Source: Paenibacillus sp. E222
GTDB taxonomy: Bacteria > Bacillota > Bacilli > Paenibacillales > Paenibacillaceae
DNA: 64,000 bases
Direction of reading: 5' to 3'
Assembly: GCF_013401555.1 (NCBI RefSeq)
Contig: NZ_CP058552.1
Coordinates: forward strand, 2,790,001 to 2,854,000
The position numbers and the translations under genes were made by a program. Shown here piece by piece: positions 9,360 to 17,788 of the stretch. A model generated the notes under the pieces. That model did no database searches. It worked only from the letters and a program-made list of their open reading frames with translations, and was not told the DNA's origin. The number at the start of each line of letters is the position of its first letter. Positions within the stretch are counted from its first letter, which is position 1.

Positions 9360-9461
9360 CCTAAATCAAACACGGCATATACAGCTTTGGACAGGGCTTG
9401 GGGAGACGTCCGCAAGGGGATCACCGGCGATGTGCCTGATCATCTTAAAGATGCCCATTAC
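9360..9461 (+). pseudogene. Fragment of a second, divergent rarA (C-terminal domain)
   Basis: Immediately after the intact rarA repeat, the + strand encodes PKSNTAYTALDRAW, then VRKGITGDVPDHLKDAHY, which aligns without gaps to PKSNAVYTAISKAM and the VPLHLRDTHY block of the intact RarA. Similarity stops abruptly at HY, where RarA would continue SGAVKLGHEG. The fragment has no start and differs in sequence from the local rarA, so it is the relic of a different rarA allele or paralogue and not a copy of this one. Confidence 0.75.
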
Positions 9462-9582
9462 GTTTCCATAACCCTTTTTCAAAACGCATTTTTTAATATT
9501 TTAGCAAATGAAGTATGTTAATTTATCGATGTTGTGAAGGGATATTCTTAACTGAATTTAGTTTAATAAAAGTTCCATATTA

Positions 9583-9607
9583 AAAGGAATCGCGGTTGGC
9601 GATTCCT
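9583..9607 (-). terminator. Terminator of the repeat-built membrane protein gene
   Basis: AGGAATCGC / GCGATTCCT with a 5-base loop; read on the minus strand it is followed by TTTTAATAT. It lies 8 bases after the stop codon of the minus-strand gene. Confidence 0.75.
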
Positions 9608-9614
9608 AAGATTA

Positions 9615-10820
9615 TTATTTATTTGCTGCGTTTATGGTACTAAGTGAATTGTTAAGTGCTGTTTTACACTTGTTTACATCAGGATTTGATGAACGAACTG
9701 CTGCTAATACAACATCTATTGTTCCATCAATTTTCGTCCATGTAGTGCTATCCATTTTTCGAAGCTTAGGTTCTTGTGTATCCCATTGATGTTCCAAATT
9801 ATCAGCGCCTTTTTTTGCTGTAGCAAAGTCGTTTTTATTTATAGCGTTTAGCATATCATTTTCATTATTAACAAAATCGTTTAATTCACCTCCTAACGAA
9901 GCTTGCTCAGCAGCACCTTGTGATGCAATATAATTACTGCGCCAGTTATAACCACCTATACCAACAACTAAGAAAATTACGAGTACAACAATCGTTTGTG
10001 TTAGCACATGTTTCTTATTTGCATTACTTTGATTTGTTCCCGCTTTATCACTTTTAGCATTTGTATCAATTTTTGAAACGGTAAGGAAAACGATGATCGC
10101 TAAAATAGCGATAAGAAAAATGACACTCGTAACGGTTGTCCCGAGTCCTAATCCGCCATTTACTTTTGGTTGAGATAGGTAATCTCCAAGTGACGCTCCA
10201 AGCGGACGAGTTAAAATATATGCAATCCAGAAAGCTAATACCCCGTCAAGTTTCAAAAATTTATAAGCTAAGAACACAAGAGCAATAATAATAACAACGC
10301 CTATTCCTGTGTTAAGATAACCAAAACCAAGTTGTTCTGAATATAAGTCGCCGACTGCAGTTCCAAGTGCAAAGGTGAAAAGGATCGTAAGCCAGTAGAA
10401 AACTTCTCTTTTTTTAGTGAAAATCGAGTGGATCGATAGTGTTTTTTCACTAAGATACCAAAATAGAAAAGTCAGTCCTAGTAGCACCGAGAAAACAGTT
10501 GTACTAACCTCAAGTGGTATGCTTATATTATCTGTCAAATTATCCGTTACCAGTGTTCCAAATACACTTATAAGAACAACGGTTACCCAGTAAATGGCTG
10601 GAACATACTTGTTTGCTTTAAGTTGAAAAAACAATGCAATAAAGAATGCAACTCCCATAGTAATGGTAGTAAGAGTTAAACCAAGTCCAATGTTGAAATT
10701 GATGAAGTCAGCAAATGTTTCACCAACAGTAGTACATAAAATTTTGATGATCCAAAAGAAAATTGTCACTTGGGGCACTTTGTTAAGTAAAATTATCATT
10801 TTATTTTGGTTTTCTTGCAT
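9615..10820 (-). CDS. Repeat-built polytopic membrane protein of unknown function (COG4705-like)
   Basis: A 401-residue protein I recognise only as a member of the uncharacterised COG4705 membrane-anchored group. Residues 20-250 hold about eight membrane helices built as four repeats, each opening with a G-rich box: TTVGETFAD (30), FGTLVTDNL (87), LGTAVGDLY (152), LGASLGDYL (207), usually followed by a GxG/TT stretch. A ninth helix near 275-295 precedes a ~100-residue helical domain likely outside the cell. The ATG at 10820 has GAAAGGAA upstream; a start 17 codons earlier has none. The gene is visibly AT-rich with A/T third positions, unlike its neighbours, suggesting transfer. A fourfold repeat of paired helices implies a channel or carrier, but no function is known to me. 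Confidence 0.75.
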   Translation of the reverse strand: MQENQNKMIILLNKVPQVTIFFWIIKILCTTVGETFADFINFNIGLGLTLTTITMGVAFFIALFFQLKANKYVPAIYWVTVVLISVFGTLVTDNLTDNISIPLEVSTTVFSVLLGLTFLFWYLSEKTLSIHSIFTKKREVFYWLTILFTFALGTAVGDLYSEQLGFGYLNTGIGVVIIIALVFLAYKFLKLDGVLAFWIAYILTRPLGASLGDYLSQPKVNGGLGLGTTVTSVIFLIAILAIIVFLTVSKIDTNAKSDKAGTNQSNANKKHVLTQTIVVLVIFLVVGIGGYNWRSNYIASQGAAEQASLGGELNDFVNNENDMLNAINKNDFATAKKGADNLEHQWDTQEPKLRKMDSTTWTKIDGTIDVVLAAVRSSNPDVNKCKTALNNSLSTINAANK

Positions 10821-10935
10821 ATATAATTTCCTTTCTTTAAAGTGGTTTCCCACAACTTTGTTATATTTCATTCTCTCTAAATAAAATATTCATCCAGATC
10901 CAAGTTTAAGGAAGTCTTCGTTGTTTCTCCCACAT

Positions 10936-11050
10936 TGGTTCAGCAGGTCCGCTGCCGTATCCCCAACGGTCGTTGCCAAGATTTTAATGGTCCAAAAAAA
11001 TGGTGACTTGCAGGACTTTGTTTAACATCCATCTTCCCGGGCTCATGAGC
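10936..11050 (-). pseudogene. Remnant of a second COG4705-like gene, frameshifted
   Basis: The minus strand encodes MLNKVLQVTIF and then, after a frameshift in a run of seven T, WTIKILATTVGDTAADLLNQ. This matches the start of the intact neighbour (LLNKVPQVTIFFWIIKILCTTVGETFADFIN). Codon use is GC-richer than in the intact gene, so it is a different family member and not a recent duplicate. Nothing beyond the first repeat unit is recognisable. Just upstream (about 11054-11130, minus strand) is an open stretch ending VKEDGQMEQYTYN and a stop, possibly the tail of another decayed gene. Confidence 0.7.
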
Positions 11051-11200
11051 GGCTGGATCAAGCCCTCCTAATTATACGTATACTGTTCCATTTGCCCATC
11101 CTCCTTTACCGTCATAGAAACCACCGGCATCAACTGCTCATACTGTCCATGTTGATTCGGTTTTGTTCATGAGTGTAACAGCTAAAAATGAGAATTTTCT

Positions 11201-11566
11201 GTGAAAATGACCCAGATCGGCTTGTGTCTCTCCATTGCTTTTTCCAGAAGCATGATGCTGCCGACCCATCCGGTTCACGCGGCTTCCGTACCCGGCAGCT
11301 CCGTGGCGGATCGGGTCATCTCGACAGGGAAACAATTTTTAGGCGTTCGCTACCAGTTTGGTGCACCTTCCGGAAGAACGGACGAATTCGATTGTTCCTC
11401 ATTCACGCAGTATGTCTTCAAGCAAAACGGCTTCGATCTGCCCCGCTCATCAAGACAGAAATCGCAGGTAGGTACGCTGGTGTCCAATGATCAGTTGCAG
11501 AAGGGAGACTTGGTTTTCTCCGATACGAATCACGACGGCGTCATCAATCATGTCGTATGGCTTCGG
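11201..11566 (+). pseudogene. Truncated NlpC/P60 (C40) cell-wall peptidase
   Basis: After a GTG at 11201 comes a signal-peptide-like stretch ending VHAAS, then the C40 peptidase opening: GKQFLGVRYQFGAPSG, the catalytic cysteine box DEFDCSSFTQYVF, LPRSSRQKSQVG, LQKGDLVFSDT and GVINHV, which would carry the catalytic histidine. The frame then runs into sequence of the IS30-like element on the other strand and ends in unrelated residues. The C-terminal third of the domain is missing, so the gene is broken, probably by the element or by later deletion. No clear ribosome site is seen before the GTG. Confidence 0.75.
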
Positions 11567-11893
11567 ACCATTTACCAAGTGAGATCGAAGCTTTACGACG
11601 CTCCTCATAAGCGCTTTTAGCCTGCTCTGCATGATAGGGTTTCGATGAAGTAGCAGGATCCAATTCACGACAAATCGTCGAAGGATGCCTTCCTAATTCT
11701 TTTGCGATGGCTCTTGAAATTTGACATTGTCGACGGAGGATTTCTAGCTTGCTGCGCTCAATTATGCTAAGATGTGTGTAGCTCATGGTGGATTCTCCTT
11801 GTGTGAATGTGGTGTAGGAACCTCATTCTACACGATCCGGCTATGGGCCCTTTTTTATTTATTTCCAGTAGGTGTCGCACTTCATATTACAAT
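11563..11893 (-). mobile_element. Left-end remnant of an IS30-family insertion sequence
   Basis: On the minus strand an ATG at 11786 with AAGGAG upstream starts MSYTHLSIIERSKLEILRRQ and continues with a helix-turn-helix RAIAKELGRHPSTICREL, the N terminus of IS30-type transposases. The frame is cut after about 75 residues (GKW), where it meets the NlpC/P60 fragment. Upstream of the transposase start the left terminal region runs to about 11893, where GTGTCGCACTTCATATTACA meets the second 86-bp rarA repeat. The right end and the catalytic DDE domain are absent, so it cannot move by itself. Confidence 0.8.
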
Positions 11894-11979
11894 CCGCATT
11901 TTCTATGAAGCAACGGAACAAGGCAATGAATCCAAGATTCGTCTAAACCAGCAGCGGCGCAGAGAACTGTAAGATCGAT
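11894..11979 (+). repeat. 86-bp direct repeat, copy 2 (3' end of rarA)
   Basis: Identical to 9267-9352. Here it is a rarA tail without the rest of the gene, directly joined to the end of the IS30-like remnant, and it leads into crcB 21 bases later. Confidence 0.97.
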
Positions 11980-12000
11980 GACCCGGGAGATGCTTGAACA

Positions 12001-12402
12001 ATGAAAGAAATTTTCTATATTGGAATCGGCGGAATTTTGGGTACATTATGCCGATATGGGATACAGTTATGGATGCCAGCAGCCAATGAAGGCTTTCCTT
12101 GGGCAGTGCTGCTGATCAACGCCATCGGGAGCCTGTTTTTGGGTTGGTTTTTCACCATAGCTGTTCCAGGTAAAATAACGCCTCAACTTCGTCTTGCGAT
12201 TGGAACGGGGTTTACCGGGGCCTTCACCACCTTCTCCACCTTTACTCTCGATGTGGTCCGTTTATCTGAAGGAGGAATGTGGGGGAAGGCTGTTATATAC
12301 CTCGTTGTGAGTATACTCGCAGGGTTATTACTGTGTGTATTGGGGATTAAGGTTGGTCAGCGAATGCTGGGTAAACCGACGCAGGACGGTGTTGCACCTT
12401 GA
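12001..12402 (+). CDS. crcB: Fluoride ion channel CrcB/Fluc, subunit 1
   Basis: A 133-residue four-helix protein of the Fluc fluoride exporter family. It has the pore asparagine box LINAIGSLFLGW (about residues 37-48), the GTGFTGAFTTFSTFTLD stretch (about 69-85) with the Phe/Thr track that lines the fluoride path, and a central Na+ site implied by the family. Fluc works as an antiparallel dual-topology dimer; adjacent paired genes usually form heterodimers. It overlaps the next crcB by 4 bases. No good ribosome site other than GGGAGATGC is visible, and no fluoride riboswitch lies upstream, where the insert junction begins 21 bases away. Confidence 0.93.
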   Translation: MKEIFYIGIGGILGTLCRYGIQLWMPAANEGFPWAVLLINAIGSLFLGWFFTIAVPGKITPQLRLAIGTGFTGAFTTFSTFTLDVVRLSEGGMWGKAVIYLVVSILAGLLLCVLGIKVGQRMLGKPTQDGVAP

Positions 12403-12758
12403 TCATCTGGATTGGTCTTGCAGGAATGCTGGGTGCGGTGCTTCGCTACAGTTTGGGTCGATGCATATCCGGTTCACTCGGAACGGCCTTCCCATGGGGG
12501 ACATGGGTCATTAATATCAGTGGTTCTCTGTTACTTGGACTGCTCTATGGCTGGCATCAGTCAGCTTCAATCCCGGACGCAGTCTGGGTGATAGTGGGTA
12601 CTGGATTTTGCGGAGCGTATACCACATTCTCTACGTTTGGATATGAAACCCTTGGTCTGCTTGGGCAGGAACGTTACTCAAGAGCAGTTATATACGTCAC
12701 CAGTTCGGTACTGCTGGGGGTTGCGGCCTCTTTTGCAGGAGTGTGGCTGGCTGCATAA
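12399..12758 (+). CDS. crcB: Fluoride ion channel CrcB/Fluc, subunit 2
   Basis: A 119-residue Fluc protein starting at a TTG that overlaps the stop of the first subunit (TTGA). The same hallmarks are present: VINISGSLLLGL and GTGFCGAYTTFSTFGYE. The two subunits differ clearly in sequence, as expected for partners inserted in opposite orientations in one heterodimeric channel. Translational coupling through the 4-base overlap would give balanced amounts. In Bacillus subtilis the same pair is fluC1/fluC2. Confidence 0.93.
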   Translation: MIIWIGLAGMLGAVLRYSLGRCISGSLGTAFPWGTWVINISGSLLLGLLYGWHQSASIPDAVWVIVGTGFCGAYTTFSTFGYETLGLLGQERYSRAVIYVTSSVLLGVAASFAGVWLAA

Positions 12759-12795
12759 GTGAAGATAATTATTTTTTTTGCAGGAAAAAGAAGGA

Positions 12796-12835
12796 AAAAA
12801 GCCATCCGTCATGGTATACATGAAAGATGGCTTTT
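12796..12835. terminator. Bidirectional terminator between crcB and mnmA
   Basis: AAAAAGCCATC / GATGGCTTTT stem with an inner ATG/CAT pairing between convergent genes; runs of A and T on both sides suit both directions. Confidence 0.75.
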
Positions 12836-12902
12836 GTTATAGGAATACAGGGTATTGTGCAAAATCCATATGGGGATGGATTCATTTCTGTCATTGAATC
12901 TA

Positions 12903-14346
<1,444 letters not shown>

Positions 14347-14766
14347 TTGAAAATATCGACAAAGGGCCGTTATGGGCTCACAATCATGATGGAGCTGGCA
14401 GCCAGAACAGGCGAAGGCCCGACATCTTTGAAAAGTATTGCCGAGCGCAACCAGCTCTCGGAGCATTATCTGGAGCAATTGATCGCTCCCCTGCGTAATG
14501 CAGGACTGGTCAAAAGTATCCGTGGCGCCTACGGCGGTTACATTCTGGCAGGCGATCCTGCTACCGTAACGGCAGGGGATGTGATTCGTGTACTGGAAGG
14601 TCCAATCTCCCCAGTAGATTTCACGGAGGAAGATGATCCGGCGAAGCGCGACTTGTGGTTGCGCATCCGTGATAGCATTGCAGAAGTACTGGATTCAACA
14701 ACGCTGAAGGATCTGATTACATTCCAGGATCAGGAACAAAAAGACAGCTATATGTTCTATATCTAA
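14347..14766 (+). CDS. cymR: Rrf2-family regulator CymR (cysteine metabolism repressor)
   Basis: A 139-residue Rrf2 protein: N-terminal winged helix (MKISTKGRYGLTIMMELAAR, LSEHYLEQLI, GAYGGYIL). It contains no cysteine at all, so it cannot hold the Fe-S cluster of IscR; this and the 138-residue length of Bacillus CymR support CymR, which represses cysteine and sulfur uptake genes together with CysK. The TTG at 14347 has GAGGTG 7 bases upstream; the frame is open further up without a ribosome site. Its closeness to rarA on one side and the cysteine desulfurase on the other matches the Bacillus order. Confidence 0.88.
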   Translation: MKISTKGRYGLTIMMELAARTGEGPTSLKSIAERNQLSEHYLEQLIAPLRNAGLVKSIRGAYGGYILAGDPATVTAGDVIRVLEGPISPVDFTEEDDPAKRDLWLRIRDSIAEVLDSTTLKDLITFQDQEQKDSYMFYI

Positions 14767-14798
14767 CATAGTTGATGATGAACATCTCAGATGACACA

Positions 14799-14825
14799 CT
14801 AAAGCCCCCATATTGGGGGCTTTAG
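14799..14825 (+). terminator. Hairpin terminator after cymR
   Basis: CTAAAGCCCCCA / TGGGGGCTTTAG, a perfect 12-bp stem with a 3-base loop, 33 bases after the cymR stop. The T run is short (within the stem), so it may be bidirectional. Confidence 0.65.
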
Positions 14826-14962
14826 CCGTGCAACAAGCTACATTGTGATTCTTCTAATTCTAGAATAGCCTGTGATGAACAGGATTTATGTAATCATGTG
14901 CTGAAGAAGAAACCGTTTTGGAGGTTTCCCTTCCGGAATAATGTAGTCAGAAATTCGAGAAT

Positions 14963-15358
14963 CTAGCGACGCTTGAGTGCTTCTATATCTGCTTCCATAC
15001 GCAATTGACGACGGTTCAAAATATCAATGCTGTGCTGATGGGTGTTCAATTCGGCATTTACTTTACGTTCAAACGTGATCTGTGAAGCTTCAAGACGTTT
15101 GGTAACTTCCAGTGTCTCCAGAACGGTCTGCTGGAGCAGAGGAATGGTTTTGGTTTGTTCCTCGATGGCGTCAAGTCTGCCATCTATGGTATCCAGCCTG
15201 CGATCCATGGTACCAAGCCTGCTATCCATGGTATCCAACCTGCCATCCACGGTATCAAGCCTGTCTTCAATCTTTTCAAGCCGTCCATCGATGTTGTCAA
15301 AACGCTTGTCCATTTGTTGAAGCTGATTCAGAATTTGACTGAGAACCTGGTCACTCAT
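14963..15358 (-). CDS. Heptad-repeat coiled-coil protein of unknown function
   Basis: A 131-residue soluble protein without signal peptide. Residues 20-66 are seven-residue repeats: RLEKIED, RLDTVDG, RLDTMDS, RLGTMDR, RLDTIDG, RLDAIEE, a canonical coiled coil with hydrophobic a/d positions. The rest is also helical and charged, ending EADIEALKRR. Proteins of this kind occur in Bacillales and in phage collections but I know no function. GAGAGATCGGC precedes the ATG. It stands alone on the minus strand between cymR and the cysteine desulfurase. Confidence 0.75.
   Translation of the reverse strand: MSDQVLSQILNQLQQMDKRFDNIDGRLEKIEDRLDTVDGRLDTMDSRLGTMDRRLDTIDGRLDAIEEQTKTIPLLQQTVLETLEVTKRLEASQITFERKVNAELNTHQHSIDILNRRQLRMEADIEALKRR
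15174..15299 (-). repeat. 21-bp tandem repeat array inside the coiled-coil gene
   Basis: Six consecutive 21-base units; the first four (15174-15257) are close copies of AGCCTGCNATCCATGGTATC plus one base, the last two are diverged. Each unit is one heptad in the protein, so unit gain or loss would change coiled-coil length in frame. Confidence 0.85.
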
Positions 15359-15485
15359 GCCGATCTCTCCTTTTTGAATGGATATTAAACATTATACACG
15401 AAGATGCGACACAATAGCATTGGTTTAAATTTTCAATTACACAACATGAAAAGATGGAAGTCCAACATATAACGGGGTGAAATCA

Positions 15486-16637
15486 ATGAAAAGAATATAT
15501 TTGGATCACGCCGCATCGACACCTATGCACCCACAAGTCGCGGAAGCGATGATGAAAGTGATGACAGGGCAATACGGCAATGCATCAAGTATTCATGCCT
15601 TTGGGCGTGAAGCCAAACGTACCGTCAGTGGAGCAAGGGATGTCATTGCGGCGTCTTTGGATTGCTTCCCAGATGAACTCGTCTTTACCGGAGGCGGCAC
15701 GGAAAGTGACAATCTGGCGATATTTGGCGCAGTTTCAGCGAGAAAAGAACGGGGACGGCACATCATTACAACATCTGTTGAACATCATGCGGTACTGCAT
15801 ACTTGTCAGGAACTGGAGCGGCAAGGCTATGACGTGACCTATTTGCCTGTAGATGAATACGGAAGAATACGTCTGGAAGAGCTGAAAGATGCTATCCGGC
15901 CAGATACAGTGCTGATCACCATGATGTACGCTAATAATGAAGTTGGCACGATTCAGCCCATCCGCGAAATTGGTGAGTTGGCTCGTCAACATGATATTTT
16001 GTTCCATACCGATGCAGTTCAGGCTCTTGGCACTCAGGAAATTTCCTGCAAGGAACTGCCTGTGGATATGATCAGCTTCTCTGCTCATAAAATTAATGGT
16101 CCTCAAGGCGTGGGTGCACTCTACGTACGGCGCGGAATTGTGTTGGAAGCGAGATCTCATGGTGGCCTTCAGGAACGGCAAAGACGTGCAGGTACCGAGA
16201 ATATTGCGGGGATCACTGGCTTTGCGGAGGCGTTGAAAATATCAGGAGAACAGGCGGAGGCGCGCCGTGAACATGACCTGGCATTGCGATCATTACTTCT
16301 GGAACAACTGGAGCAGCATGTAGGGTCGGAGCATTTTCACGTCAACGGACATCCGGAATTTACGTTGCCTAATATCTTGAACATCAGCTTTCCGGAAGTA
16401 TCCACAGAGACGATGCTCATGAATCTGGATATGGAAGGCATCGCAGTTGCGAGTGGTTCGGCCTGTACTTCCGGTTCCCTCGAAGTATCCCATGTGCTCA
16501 AAGCGATGAAGCTGTCCGAGACATTTTTGGATTCCGCGATTCGTTTTAGCTGGGGGTTGGGTAATACTACGGAAGAAATCATGATAACCGCCGAAAAAAT
16601 TGGAACCATTCTGGGGCGACTGCGTAATAGAGCCTAA
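15486..16637 (+). CDS. iscS: Cysteine desulfurase (IscS/NifS family, YrvO-like)
   Basis: A 383-residue PLP enzyme that takes sulfur from cysteine. It shows YLDHAASTP at the N terminus, HHAV near residue 100, the PLP lysine in SAHKINGPQG near 200, and the persulfide cysteine in SGSACTSGSLEVSHVL near 325. The ATG at 15486 is spaced 7 bases from GGGGTG; the upstream GTG at 15477 lies within that site. Its position after cymR matches Bacillus YrvO, which feeds MnmA for tRNA thiolation; mnmA is close by but inverted. Confidence 0.93.
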   Translation: MKRIYLDHAASTPMHPQVAEAMMKVMTGQYGNASSIHAFGREAKRTVSGARDVIAASLDCFPDELVFTGGGTESDNLAIFGAVSARKERGRHIITTSVEHHAVLHTCQELERQGYDVTYLPVDEYGRIRLEELKDAIRPDTVLITMMYANNEVGTIQPIREIGELARQHDILFHTDAVQALGTQEISCKELPVDMISFSAHKINGPQGVGALYVRRGIVLEARSHGGLQERQRRAGTENIAGITGFAEALKISGEQAEARREHDLALRSLLLEQLEQHVGSEHFHVNGHPEFTLPNILNISFPEVSTETMLMNLDMEGIAVASGSACTSGSLEVSHVLKAMKLSETFLDSAIRFSWGLGNTTEEIMITAEKIGTILGRLRNRA

Positions 16638-16801
16638 GGGGCTCTTTGCACATGGAACAGAAGGAGGGAAGAAGTTCCATTTCATCGGTTGGATAGAAGC
16701 GGTTTTGATGGTCGGCGTCTGATTGCCACTCATCAACTTTGGGCATACCTAGCAATAGCGCCGCGACTATTTAATGATAAGAAGATGAGGGGGACCCTGC
16801 G

Positions 16802-17323
16802 ATGAAGCTTCAGGAAATGATCGGACTTGCCGTTTTTGACGTTGAGGATGGGAAGCAGGTCGGTAAAATCCAGGATTTCATTGTGAATGACGATTGGAAA
16901 ATTGAAGGCATTGAACTTGAAAACAAAGGCCTGTTTACCAGTCATGTCAAAATCGTGCAGTGGCAAGATATCGTTGCCTACGGCGAAGATGCCGTCATGA
17001 TCCGTAATCAACAGGCTGTCCGCAAAACGGGAGCCGACGACATAAAACACACGTACCTCCTCGGCCAGTCTAAATTGAAGGAGATGTCCGTGCTCACCGA
17101 AGAAGGTTTGCTGCTTGGACGTGTCTCTGATGTTTATTTTGACCAGGAGTTGGGAAATACAATAATAGGGATTGAAATTACGGACGGTTTTGTGTCCGAT
17201 TTGATTGAGGGCCGCAAATGGCTGCCATGTACAAGCGATATGTCTATTGGGGAAAGTGCCATTATGGTGCCGCCGCTGAGTGAACAGCGCTTGGAAAATG
17301 CCATTCATTCTGTTAATGGATAG
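16802..17323 (+). CDS. yrrD: PRC-barrel protein (YrrD-like)
   Basis: A 173-residue cytoplasmic protein with two PRC-barrel modules: about residues 1-75 (LQEMIGLAVFDVEDGKQVGKIQDF) and 85-165 (LKEMSVLTEEGLLLGRVSDVYFD). PRC barrels are small beta domains found in RimM and photosynthetic reaction centre H subunits and usually bind RNA, protein or membranes. The Bacillus counterpart YrrD occupies the same place downstream of yrvO. Function is not established. GAGGGGG precedes the ATG. The 165 bases before it hold nothing recognisable. Confidence 0.82.
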   Translation: MKLQEMIGLAVFDVEDGKQVGKIQDFIVNDDWKIEGIELENKGLFTSHVKIVQWQDIVAYGEDAVMIRNQQAVRKTGADDIKHTYLLGQSKLKEMSVLTEEGLLLGRVSDVYFDQELGNTIIGIEITDGFVSDLIEGRKWLPCTSDMSIGESAIMVPPLSEQRLENAIHSVNG

Positions 17324-17333
17324 GTGAATGAAT

Positions 17334-17543
17334 ATGAAATGTCCAAACTGTAGTTCCAAAGATATTGGGAAAATTGGTTCCCACCAGTTTTATTGCTGGG
17401 GATGCTTTATCGAATTAACAGTGAACGGTGAGAAAATGTCTGTATACCAAGTGGAAGAAGACGGCACGCTCAGTTCCCTCGATGATCTGTTCTTCGGGGA
17501 AGAGCTGCCGCAAGACTTCCCTCATCTTCATGCTTCTTCTTAA
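17334..17543 (+). CDS. Small zinc-ribbon protein
   Basis: A 69-residue protein beginning MKCPNCSSKDIGKIG, with a second CWGC pair about 18 residues later: two CxxC knuckles spaced like a zinc ribbon. The rest is acidic (EEDGTLSSLDDLFFGEELPQD). The ATG at 17334 is 6 bases after AGGTGA; one two codons earlier is too close. It begins 10 bases after the yrrD stop, so the two are probably cotranscribed. No assigned function. Confidence 0.72.
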   Translation: MKCPNCSSKDIGKIGSHQFYCWGCFIELTVNGEKMSVYQVEEDGTLSSLDDLFFGEELPQDFPHLHASS

Positions 17544-17690
17544 TAAGCAGCATAACTTCTTCTATATGCGGTTTCATGACAAAGACTGTCATTGAATGCT
17601 GTCATAAAATGATGACAGTTGTATATAGCTGCGGTTACATAGTGGTTCAAGGGAACTTGTATGAATATATGCTAACCCGGATCACAAGAT

Positions 17691-17727
17691 GCGTCTCCTT
17701 CATCATGAAGGGGGCGCTTTTTTTGTG
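17691..17727 (+). terminator. Rho-independent terminator after the zinc-ribbon gene
   Basis: GCGTCTCCTTC / GAAGGGGGCGC, an 11-bp stem with three G-T pairs and loop ATCAT, followed by seven T. Confidence 0.85.
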
Positions 17728-17788
17728 CGTTAATAAATATTCCCTTCCTTACATATACTGACTTTCAGAGCCAGTCCAAAAGGGAGAG

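Noticed and set aside
11772..11972. A 66-residue open frame ending in the RarA C terminus
   Set aside because: It is IS-end sequence reading into the duplicated rarA tail; no ribosome site and no coherent protein.
9267..11979. The 86-bp repeats as attL/attR of an integrative element
   Set aside because: No integrase, excisionase or other mobility gene lies between them except a broken IS30 end. An att role is possible for an ancestor but cannot be supported now.
11894..12000. Fluoride riboswitch before crcB
   Set aside because: Looked for the conserved pseudoknot motif; the sequence is the rarA tail plus 21 bases and shows nothing similar.
15174..15299. CRISPR-like regular repeats
   Set aside because: Units are 21 bases with no spacers and lie in frame in a coiled-coil gene.
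17576..17761. Possible 61-residue protein before yrrI
   Set aside because: No ribosome site, and it contains the terminator hairpin of the upstream gene.
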